DNA of 64,000 nucleotides. Origin: Clostridia bacterium (GTDB lineage: Bacteria > Bacillota > Clostridia > Christensenellales > Borkfalkiaceae). The notes under the pieces are model-generated. The model searched no databases, was not told the DNA's origin, and worked only from the letters and a program-made list of their open reading frames with translations. Of the stretch, positions 46,174-54,181 are shown one piece after another. The stretch is from assembly GCA_017468085.1 (NCBI GenBank), contig JAFUJR010000034.1, positions 146,081 through 210,080 on the forward strand, read 5' to 3'. Within the stretch, counting starts at the first letter, position 1, and every line of letters starts with the position of its first letter. The position numbers and the translations under genes were made by a program.

Positions 46174-48573
46174 TTAACGGATTTTGACAATGGTAACGCC
46201 CGTTTCTCCCTCGCCGTATTTACCAAGACGATAACTTTCTACGTGCTTATTCATACGAAGAAAATCATGTATCCCCGCGCGCAGTCTGCCCGTGCCTACA
46301 CCGTGCACGATGCGCACCTCCTCCAAGTTGGAAATGACGGCAGAATCGATAAACGCTTCCACTTCGGGGAGCGCCTCGGATACGGTCATACCGATAACGT
46401 TGATTTCCAAAGACGGGGTAGCCTTAGGATTGAGCGATTTTGTAATCTGCACACCGTTCGTCTTTTTGGGTTTATTCGTCTTTTTAGTCGTATGCTGTGC
46501 ATTTTGAGGGGAAATTAGCACGGATAAATCGGAAATTTTACTGCGAATGCGCATATTTCCGCAAAGAATTTCCGCTTCGTTCTTTTGCGGACGGACGCTC
46601 TGCACAATCCCTTCTTGCCCGGCGTTTCCAATAAATACTTTCATCCCCACCTTTAATTTTTCAGCGGAAATGGGCGCGTATTGCTTTAAGGGATTTTCTT
46701 CGTCGGACGCGTCGTCGTAGACCTTATCGGCAATTCTATTTTTAAGCGTTCTTGCTTTGATAAGGTCGGCTTGGGTAAGCTCTTCTTTTGCGAAAATTTC
46801 TTCGATTTCACGCAGAATTTCCTCTGCTTCTGCCGATTTTTCGTTGATGATACGCCGTGATTCCGTTTTGGCGGAAATATACAGCTTTTCCTTTTCTTTT
46901 TTGAGTTTTTCTCGTTCTTTCTCTAAAAGGGCGAGCTTTTCTTCCCACTCGTGTTTTAAGCGGTTGGTTTCGATGAGTACGGCGTCCGCTTGGATACGGC
47001 TTTCCTCTGCGCTTCTGACGATATTCTCAAATTTCTGCGCGTCGGAAGAAAGATTGCTTAACGCGTCCGCCAAAATGCTTTCGTTTAAGCCCAACCGACG
47101 TGAGATCGCCAACGCGTTGCTCGAACCGGGCAAACCTATGCGCATAACGTATAAGGGGCGCAAGGTGTCTGCGTCGAATTCCATACACGCATTTTCAATT
47201 CCATCGGCAGAAAAAGCAAATTCCTTTAGCGCCGTATAGTGCGTCGTAACGATACCGCTGCAACCGCTTTTAAGAAGGTGTGAAACGATTGCTTTTGCAA
47301 GCGCTTGCCCTTCGTCTGGATCTGTTCCCCCGCCCAATTCGTCAATCAAAACAAGACTGCGCTCGTTTGCATTTTCGACGATATGAATGATATTTGTGAT
47401 GTGTGAAGAGAAAGTAGACAAACTTTCCTCAATGCTCTGCAAATCGCCTACGTCGCAATAAATTTCTTCAAACGTGGAAATAGTCGCTTTTTTTGCGGGC
47501 ACAAACAAGCCGCACATCGCCATCAAGCAGAACAGTCCCACCATTTTGAGAGTAACCGTTTTACCGCCCGTATTCGGACCGCTGACGAGCAGGAAACGAT
47601 AAGTATCCCCAAGCGCAATATTCACGGGTACGACTTTTTTTCTATCGATGAGCGGATGTCTGCCCATTTGAATATCAATCACGCCACTATCGTTGATTTT
47701 CGGCATAACGCAAGAGAGCTTATACGAATATTCGGCGCGCGCGTAGATACAGTCGATTTCCTCAAGCGTTTGAATATCTACCAGCAATTCCTCGCCCATA
47801 AAACCAACTCGACGGGACAGTTCGCCTAAAATGCGCTCTACTTCTTCCTTTTCGTCTATGTGCAAAGAACGAAGCTCATTGTTCATTTCCAACACTTCTT
47901 CGGGCTCGATAAAAAAAGTCGCGCCGCTTGCAGATCGGTCATGAATAAAACCCTTTATGCTACGCTTATACTCCGCGCGAACGGGCAGAACGTAACGGTT
48001 GTCGCGCATCGTTACAATGCCGTCCTGCAAATATTTGGCTTCCGCCCCCGTTAAATACTCGGAAAGACGGGAACGGATACGCTCGTTTAAAAGGCGAATT
48101 TCTCTACGGATAGAATACAGCTTATCGCTGGCAAAATCGCTCACTTCGCTGTCGTTTAAAATCTTCGTACGGATATCTTCTTCCAAATGCTCGTCGAAGT
48201 ATAAACGGTTGGCAAGCGCTTTCATCCCCACGATAGTATCGTCGTTTATACCGCTAATACTCTTATGCGCAATGCGAACGGAGCGCAACAAGTTTTCCGC
48301 CTTTAACAATTCGCCGCAAGAAAGAGAAGAACCCTTTTGCGCACGTTCGATTTCATCGTCAAAGGACGGGAAATATTCGACTTTTGCCAAACCGTGCGTA
48401 AATAACAACGTAACGCACTCCTCCGTGAGTTTCAGGCTGGAAACGACTTCGTTGACTACGGGTGTGGGCTGTAACGTAACGACCCGTTGTTTCCCGCCCT
48501 CGGTTACCGCAAATTCGGCGACGGCGGACAAAATTTTATTTAATTCTGTTTTTTCAATAGCTCTTTGGTTCAT
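46174..48573 (-). CDS. mutS2: MutS2 (ribosome-rescue/DNA-binding ATPase with Smr domain)
   Basis: A 799-residue ABC-type ATPase. The core and clamp region precedes Walker A GPNTGGKTVTLK and DVGDLQSIEESLSTFSSH, followed by LVLIDELGGGTDPDEG (Walker B). A long coiled coil rich in Glu/Lys (about 515-600) leads to a KOW-like region and the C-terminal Smr nuclease domain (EINVIGMTVSEALPEVEAFI and IVHGVGTGRLRAGI). Work in Bacillus links MutS2 to splitting collided ribosomes as well as to DNA. AAGGA precedes the start. It is 13 bp after the U32 peptidase gene. Confidence 0.95.
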   Translation of the reverse strand: MNQRAIEKTELNKILSAVAEFAVTEGGKQRVVTLQPTPVVNEVVSSLKLTEECVTLLFTHGLAKVEYFPSFDDEIERAQKGSSLSCGELLKAENLLRSVRIAHKSISGINDDTIVGMKALANRLYFDEHLEEDIRTKILNDSEVSDFASDKLYSIRREIRLLNERIRSRLSEYLTGAEAKYLQDGIVTMRDNRYVLPVRAEYKRSIKGFIHDRSASGATFFIEPEEVLEMNNELRSLHIDEKEEVERILGELSRRVGFMGEELLVDIQTLEEIDCIYARAEYSYKLSCVMPKINDSGVIDIQMGRHPLIDRKKVVPVNIALGDTYRFLLVSGPNTGGKTVTLKMVGLFCLMAMCGLFVPAKKATISTFEEIYCDVGDLQSIEESLSTFSSHITNIIHIVENANERSLVLIDELGGGTDPDEGQALAKAIVSHLLKSGCSGIVTTHYTALKEFAFSADGIENACMEFDADTLRPLYVMRIGLPGSSNALAISRRLGLNESILADALSNLSSDAQKFENIVRSAEESRIQADAVLIETNRLKHEWEEKLALLEKEREKLKKEKEKLYISAKTESRRIINEKSAEAEEILREIEEIFAKEELTQADLIKARTLKNRIADKVYDDASDEENPLKQYAPISAEKLKVGMKVFIGNAGQEGIVQSVRPQKNEAEILCGNMRIRSKISDLSVLISPQNAQHTTKKTNKPKKTNGVQITKSLNPKATPSLEINVIGMTVSEALPEVEAFIDSAVISNLEEVRIVHGVGTGRLRAGIHDFLRMNKHVESYRLGKYGEGETGVTIVKIR

Positions 48574-48586
48574 GTTTTAATCCTTA

Positions 48587-50800
48587 TCATAACACGCCGC
48601 GCCTAATATGCCCCGAAGTGTAATTTGCATATATACGTTTTTGCATTCCCTCATCGTTTTTGCTTTGAACGGCGGGTTGACAATTGGTAAAAAGCGTTAA
48701 ATCAAGCAATTGACTTGCATCCTTTGCGCCAACGCCAATCAAATCCGCGCAATTAAAGACCTCAAAACGACAGTTTCCGTCCGCAGAAAGATAGCGGCGG
48801 ACGGGGAAAACCCTGCGGTTTTCGTCCGTTAACGCGTATTTAGAACGTTTATCGCAAACACCGCAACTTTTTCCGAACGGACAATAGCACAAGTCCATAA
48901 TTTTTATATTGCCCGAACTGAGCGCAAAAGCGCCTTCGCCAAGCAAGTTTTTCATTTCTCCTTCGTTTAACTCTTTGGATACCGCATAGTAGGTAAGACG
49001 GGGACTGCGCAAAAGTACGGAAAGCGCATGACGGTTGGTAAGGTTTAAACCCGTACCCGCAAAAATATTTAAGCCACGCTCTTGAGCGAAAAACATTCCG
49101 CCGTAATTTTCGGCATATATACCGCAAATATCCGTTTGCTTTAGATATTTTTCTATCGCAGAAATATCCGTCCGTGTCGTAAAAGCGGGAAAATAGAGAT
49201 ATTTTTCAAACTTACCGTTTTTGAAAGCCTCGGGTAGCGGCTGAGAAAAATCGTTGGGTTTAAAAATAGCCACGTCTGTTTCCACGCCTTTAAATTCGGT
49301 AGCGATCACCGCCGTCTTACGCGTTTGCAAGGGCGCAATTGCGGATATATCGCACGTTTTTTCTCGGTAGCGCTCTCGACAACCAACCGCAATTTCGTCG
49401 CAGATTACCGCAAAAAAAGCACGACGGAAGGCATTGAGCTCAGATTTTGGAATAAAGACGTTACCCTTTAAGTAAATATCAGAAAAATCAACGTCGAGAG
49501 GCAATCCGTCCGTCTTGGAAAAGCAGGTTTTTAACTGCTCGGCAGTCAAAGGTTGGTTTAGCGCCGTTTGTAAAGTTTTTTCGCCTACGACTTTTTTATC
49601 GCCGAAAATTGCAATCGGCGCCTCCCCTTCAACAAAACGCAAGGAAATCGTCAATTTTCCTCTACGCTCCGTTTTCAAAACGCGTTCGTTTACTTCGACG
49701 TCGGTGGTGATAAATACGCCGTCGCCGTTTTTTAAGCGAATTTTGGAGGTAATAACAAACGCTTTACGCGCCGTCTTTGCATACATTGCCCCGCCGACCT
49801 CTTTGCCGTCGCGAAGAATTTTGAAAGCGTCGCCTTGACGGGGCTGAAAGGTACTTTCGACCAAAAACTCCCCGTTGACCACCTTAACAACGCCAACTTT
49901 TTCGCCAAGATGTCCTTGTACTGCCGTCGATAAAAAGCGTTTATCTTGCCCAAATGCAAGCCCTTTGGTGTAATTCCCGCGATTGTAAGTGCGTTTTAAA
50001 TCGGAAAGGCGAGCGTTTAACCCCCGTGCGCCGTCTAAAACGTTACGATAATAGGACACAGCCGCCGCAACGTATTCTTCGCGGCGCATTCTGCCCTCGA
50101 TTTTAAAGGAAACTACGCCTGCCGCAATCAATTTTTGGACGTCCTCCCCTACGCACAAATCTGACAAGGAAAGCGCGTAGTTTTTTTCTTCGTTTCCGTT
50201 GCGGTTGTAGGCGTAAAGTTTTCTGCAAGGCTGTTTACATCTGCCGCGATTGCCGCTGTTTCCGCCCGCAAACGAGGAAAAATAGCACTGCCCTGAAAAA
50301 CAGGTACAAAGCGCGCCTTGCACAAACACTTCCGTTTCAATAAGTTTTGCAATTTCTTGTATTTCAGATAACGGCGTTTCACGCGCCAAAATCACACGCG
50401 AAAAACCGCATTCCTTAGCAAACTCAGCGCCCTCCACCGTACAAACGCCCGCTTGCGTACTGGCGTGTAAAATTATTTGCGGATAGAGCTCGTGTACCAA
50501 CTTGCCCAAAAACAAATCTTGCATGATAATTGCGTCCGCACCCATATTCCAAGCGAATAGCAGGTTCTTGAAAAAATCGGAAATTTCCTCGTCCTTGACG
50601 AGGGTATTCATCGCCACGTAAACCTTTACTCCAAGACAATGCGCCTTTAAGATAAGACGGCGAAAAGCCGCCTCGTCAAAGTTTTCGGCGCTTTGACGTG
50701 CGGAAAAGGCAGAGAACCCAAGATATATGGCGTCTGCGCCGCTATTTATTGCAGCGTTTGCGCAGGCTTCGTTACCTGCGGGGGCGAGAATTTCTAACAT
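48587..50800 (-). CDS. U32-family peptidase-like protein (RNA hydroxylation type)
   Basis: A 737-residue protein with the U32 core MLEILAPAGNEACANAAINSGADAIYLG (given in part: MLEILAPAGNEACANAAI) and the hallmark EVFVQGALCTCFSGQCYFSS with GRCKQPCR. A DUF3656-like C-terminal half follows with a second Cys cluster YCPFGKSCGVCDKR. Known members (RlhA, TrhP) hydroxylate rRNA or tRNA pyrimidines with prephenate and iron-sulphur chemistry rather than cleaving peptides. Which RNA is modified is not evident. It sits between the HAD phosphatase and mutS2 genes in a co-oriented block. Confidence 0.88.
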   Translation of the reverse strand: MLEILAPAGNEACANAAINSGADAIYLGFSAFSARQSAENFDEAAFRRLILKAHCLGVKVYVAMNTLVKDEEISDFFKNLLFAWNMGADAIIMQDLFLGKLVHELYPQIILHASTQAGVCTVEGAEFAKECGFSRVILARETPLSEIQEIAKLIETEVFVQGALCTCFSGQCYFSSFAGGNSGNRGRCKQPCRKLYAYNRNGNEEKNYALSLSDLCVGEDVQKLIAAGVVSFKIEGRMRREEYVAAAVSYYRNVLDGARGLNARLSDLKRTYNRGNYTKGLAFGQDKRFLSTAVQGHLGEKVGVVKVVNGEFLVESTFQPRQGDAFKILRDGKEVGGAMYAKTARKAFVITSKIRLKNGDGVFITTDVEVNERVLKTERRGKLTISLRFVEGEAPIAIFGDKKVVGEKTLQTALNQPLTAEQLKTCFSKTDGLPLDVDFSDIYLKGNVFIPKSELNAFRRAFFAVICDEIAVGCRERYREKTCDISAIAPLQTRKTAVIATEFKGVETDVAIFKPNDFSQPLPEAFKNGKFEKYLYFPAFTTRTDISAIEKYLKQTDICGIYAENYGGMFFAQERGLNIFAGTGLNLTNRHALSVLLRSPRLTYYAVSKELNEGEMKNLLGEGAFALSSGNIKIMDLCYCPFGKSCGVCDKRSKYALTDENRRVFPVRRYLSADGNCRFEVFNCADLIGVGAKDASQLLDLTLFTNCQPAVQSKNDEGMQKRIYANYTSGHIRRGVL

Positions 50801-50835
50801 TTGTTTCCTATTTGTCTGTATATTTAAACGATTTC

Positions 50836-51663
50836 TTACGTGTTTTTATATCCGTATTCTTGAATAATTGCCGCTACGGCGTCCTCGTCGTTGGTTTTAT
50901 CGAGGGTTATTGCGCAAGCCTTTAACGTTTCGTCCGCGTTTTTTACGGCAAACCCAAGCGCCGCCCTTTTAATCATAGACAAATCATTGATTTGGTCGCC
51001 AACGGCAATCGTTTTTTGCATATCCACGCCGTATCTTTCGGCAAGAAAGTCCACCGACGTGCCCTTGCTGAACGCAACGTTTCCCACTTCAACGAGCAAA
51101 GAACTGCTTCGCGTAACTTCACATCCAACGAAATTTTCTTTTTCCAAATCCAAGCGAATACGCTCGTTTTCCTGCGGGTCAACCATTGCCAAGATTTTGA
51201 AAGGCCGCATACCGCTTTCCTTTACGAACTCCGACATCGGTTTATCGGTAACAAGCACTGCCTTCGTTTTGACGACGCCCTCGTAATAGGCAAGGTAATC
51301 GTCGTCCATATTACTGTAATATTCCCACAGGTCGTAAACGTGGATATGCAATCCGCGCGCTTGCATCGCCTCACAGACCGTTACCGCCACGTCGTTGGGG
51401 ATTCTGCCTTCCAATAAAATTTTTTCGCTTTGAATATCGACGATAACGCTCCCTTGTCCACAGCAAACCGCGCCGACAAGCCCCAATTCCTTAACGCGTG
51501 GAAGAATCCCAGCGGGCATACGTCCCGTAGATACGGCAAAGTGCCCTCCGTCTGCTACGTAACGGGTGATAACGGCTTTCGTTTCTTCGCTCACCGTACC
51601 GTCCGAGTGGGCAAGCGTGCCGTCGAAATCGGTTACAATCAAAGCATAGTCTATCTTTTGCAT
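50836..51663 (-). CDS. Cof-type HAD-IIB phosphatase
   Basis: A 275-residue haloacid dehalogenase-fold phosphatase, usually acting on sugar phosphates or pyridoxal phosphate. Motif I is VTDFDGTLAHSDG, motif II is FAVSTGR, and motif IV is AVGDQINDLSMI. The C2-type cap lies between motifs II and III. Its start overlaps the uvrC stop by one base (TAATG). Confidence 0.9.
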   Translation of the reverse strand: MQKIDYALIVTDFDGTLAHSDGTVSEETKAVITRYVADGGHFAVSTGRMPAGILPRVKELGLVGAVCCGQGSVIVDIQSEKILLEGRIPNDVAVTVCEAMQARGLHIHVYDLWEYYSNMDDDYLAYYEGVVKTKAVLVTDKPMSEFVKESGMRPFKILAMVDPQENERIRLDLEKENFVGCEVTRSSSLLVEVGNVAFSKGTSVDFLAERYGVDMQKTIAVGDQINDLSMIKRAALGFAVKNADETLKACAITLDKTNDEDAVAAIIQEYGYKNT

Positions 51664-53471
51664 TACAGTTCTTCCTTAAAGTACGCGCGTATTTTTTTAG
51701 CCAAATCCGCGCCGATACCGTTCACTTTCTGCAAATCCTCTTCTGTTGCGGACATAATCTTGTTGATCGTGCCGAATTTTTCTAAGAGCGCTTTGCGTTT
51801 TTTTGCGCCCACCCCGTCGATTTCTTCTAAGACGGACGAAAGGTTGCGTTTGGAATGCAAACTTCTAAAATAAGTGATGGCGAATCTGTGCGCCTCGTCG
51901 CGGATACGTTGCAACATTTTCAAGGCGTAATCGCGGTGGTTTATGCGGATACTTTCGGACGAAAACAGCGTGAAAACTTCTTCCTCTTTTTCCGCAAGGG
52001 AAATGAGTTCGATATCCGTAACGCCCATTTCGTCAAACACCTCTTTTATTGCGGAAAGCTGTCCTTTACCGCCGTCGATGATGATGAGGTCGGGTTTGGG
52101 GAAACGTTCCTCTTCCTCCGTGCCGAGCTTGGAAAGTCTGCGGCGCATCATTTCTTGATGGGAGGCGTAATCGTTTGCGCCCTCTACCGTTTTGATTTTA
52201 AAACGACGGTAGCTGCTTCTATCCGCTTCGCCGTCGATAAAGACGACCATAGAACCCACTTTATCTACGCCGCTAATATTGGAAATATCGTAACACTCCA
52301 TCCGTTTTGGATACTTTTTCAATCCAAGGAGCTTTTGTAAACGCTCGCAAGCATTTTTCGTCATATCGTTCTTATGCTTGATTTTATCGATGGATTTGGA
52401 AAGATATTCGGCGGCGTTTTGTTCCGCCATATCCAAAAGTTGCTTTTTAACACCTTGTTTCGTTAAGATAATTTCCGTTTTCTTCCCAAAATTTTCTGCG
52501 AAATAGCGCTCGAGCAGCTGCTTTTCACAAAAGCCTTGCACGATGATTTCGTCGGGGATATCGCGATGATTATAATACTGAATGATAAAGCCCGTTAAAG
52601 CGTCCGCTTCCGAAAAAGAACAATCCTCTAAGGCATAATTACTACCGCCTTGCATAATGCCGCTACGCGTAACGAGAACGTTGACAGCCGAATAGATAAA
52701 ATTGGTTTTTAAAGCGATTATATCGGCGTTTAAAGCGCGGTTTAAAGAAGTGATACGCTTGACTTTTAACTTAGAGAGCATTGCAAGCTTTTCGCGGTAT
52801 TCCATCGCGAGCTCGAATTCCTCGTTCTCTGCAAACTTCAGCATTTTTGCATGCAAAACCTCTTCCGCATCCTCGTAATTCCCGTCCAAAAACGCAAGCA
52901 CGCGCTTGACGCGCTCAGCATATTCTTCCTTCGTACACAAATGCGCGCAAGGCGCGGGACAACGCCCCAAATGGTGTTCTAAGCAAGGTTTTTTCGGCTT
53001 TTCACCCATAGCGGTTGAACAAGTGCGCAGATTATAAACCGAGGCGATAATATCTAACAAATCCCCACAACGCACGCCGCCCATAAACGGACCAAAGTAT
53101 TTTCCGTCTTTTTTAATTTTGCGCGTAATGGAAACGCGAGGAAAAGCCTCTTTGGTGTGCACTTTGATATAAGGATACGTTTTGTCGTCTTTCAGTAGAA
53201 TATTATACTTTGGCTTATACTTTTTAATTAAGTTATTTTCAAGCGCAAGTGCGTCGATTTCCGTCTGTGTGATGATATAGTAAAAATCGTCGATATGTTC
53301 TACCATAGCGGCGACTTTTTCCGTTTTTGCAGAAGAATGAAAATATTGCCGAACGCGATTTTTTAGTACGCGCGCCTTACCGACGTATATGACGATGCCG
53401 TCTTTATCGAGCATAATATACACGCCCGGTGAATCGGGCAATAAATTTAATTTTTCTTTCAATGCGCCCAT
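51663..53471 (-). CDS. uvrC: Excinuclease ABC subunit C
   Basis: Makes the dual incisions of nucleotide excision repair. The GIY-YIG domain starts LPDSPGVYIMLDKDGIVIYVGK, a Cys-rich region has CPAPCAHLC, a UVR motif lies at about 200-235, the RNase H-like domain shows ECYDISNISG, and a C-terminal HhH pair ends the protein (VNGIGADLAKKIRAYF). The 602 residues are normal. AAGGAAT directly precedes the ATG and the promoter is unusually close. It heads the uvrC-HAD-U32-mutS2 set. Confidence 0.96.
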   Translation of the reverse strand: MGALKEKLNLLPDSPGVYIMLDKDGIVIYVGKARVLKNRVRQYFHSSAKTEKVAAMVEHIDDFYYIITQTEIDALALENNLIKKYKPKYNILLKDDKTYPYIKVHTKEAFPRVSITRKIKKDGKYFGPFMGGVRCGDLLDIIASVYNLRTCSTAMGEKPKKPCLEHHLGRCPAPCAHLCTKEEYAERVKRVLAFLDGNYEDAEEVLHAKMLKFAENEEFELAMEYREKLAMLSKLKVKRITSLNRALNADIIALKTNFIYSAVNVLVTRSGIMQGGSNYALEDCSFSEADALTGFIIQYYNHRDIPDEIIVQGFCEKQLLERYFAENFGKKTEIILTKQGVKKQLLDMAEQNAAEYLSKSIDKIKHKNDMTKNACERLQKLLGLKKYPKRMECYDISNISGVDKVGSMVVFIDGEADRSSYRRFKIKTVEGANDYASHQEMMRRRLSKLGTEEEERFPKPDLIIIDGGKGQLSAIKEVFDEMGVTDIELISLAEKEEEVFTLFSSESIRINHRDYALKMLQRIRDEAHRFAITYFRSLHSKRNLSSVLEEIDGVGAKKRKALLEKFGTINKIMSATEEDLQKVNGIGADLAKKIRAYFKEEL

Positions 53472-53478
53472 ATTCCTT

Positions 53479-53507
53479 ATTATATACCAAAATCAAAGAT
53501 TTTGCAA
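53479..53507 (-). promoter_or_regulatory. uvrC promoter
   Basis: Minus strand: -35 TTGCAA (53502-53507), 17-bp spacer, -10 TATAAT (53479-53484). Only 7 nt separate the -10 from the ATG, so the mRNA would have almost no leader. Confidence 0.65.
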
Positions 53508-53531
53508 GAGAATAAGAGAAAAATAATCGTT

Positions 53532-53870
53532 TTAACAGCCTAAAAACTCGATTCCTTTTAAGATTACGTCGTTTACGGTGTCATTCGTCAGACTGTAAAA
53601 GACGATTTTGCCTTGCCGACAGCAACGGACGATACCTGCGCTCTTTAAAAAACGAAGCTGGTGTGATACCGTAGTTTGGTTGATATTAAGAATTCTGGAC
53701 AAGTCCGTTACGCACAATTCGCTGATGGCAAGCGCGGAAAGTATGCGGACGCGCGTATAGTCCGCAAAGACGGAAAAAAAGCACACAACGCCTTCGAGAA
53801 TTTCCCCTTGCGGTACGTAATCCTCAATAAGCCCCTGTGTGCGTTTATCCAATAATAACATTTGCGACAT
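53532..53870 (-). CDS. ArsR/SmtB-family regulator
   Basis: Metal-responsive winged-helix repressor of 112 residues. The recognition helix region is LSRILNINQTTVSHQLRFLK, and ELCVTDL corresponds to the ELCVCDL metal site of CadC/SmtB but keeps only one of its cysteines; a second pair lies in VRCCRQGK. The metal cannot be assigned, though the upstream CopA suggests copper or a related ion. The start is set 14 codons inside the longest frame, with AGGAGG upstream. It is 101 bp downstream of copA. Confidence 0.87.
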   Translation of the reverse strand: MSQMLLLDKRTQGLIEDYVPQGEILEGVVCFFSVFADYTRVRILSALAISELCVTDLSRILNINQTTVSHQLRFLKSAGIVRCCRQGKIVFYSLTNDTVNDVILKGIEFLGC

Positions 53871-53971
53871 ATTTATTCCTCCTGATATGCTTTGTTGGGA
53901 ATATGATAACACAAACTTATTATTCCATTCTGTTGTATTTTGTCATATTACGGACGTTTTTGTCTCTTTTA

Positions 53972-54181
53972 TTAAGAGATTTTCTTTACCTCGTAGCCAG
54001 CCTCGGTTACAGCGGAAACCAACGCCTCATCCGTAACGCTGCCGTCCGTTTCTACAATGGCAAGTTTCTTTTTAAGGTTTACGTCCACAGAAACCACACC
54101 TTGTACGCCCGAAAGCGCTTTATTTACGTGCGCAACGCAACGTTGGCACATCATTCCATCAATTTTTAACGTCTTTTTCAT
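53972..54181 (-). CDS. Possible separate CopZ-like chaperone from an in-frame internal start
   Basis: Within the copA frame, AGAGGAG lies 6 nt before an ATG that would yield the 69-residue HMA domain alone (MKKTLKIDGMMCQRC start). The size and sequence are those of CopZ copper chaperones. Production from the same gene would resemble the dual products of E. coli copA, although there a frameshift is used. Confidence 0.5.
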   Translation of the reverse strand: MKKTLKIDGMMCQRCVAHVNKALSGVQGVVSVDVNLKKKLAIVETDGSVTDEALVSAVTEAGYEVKKIS

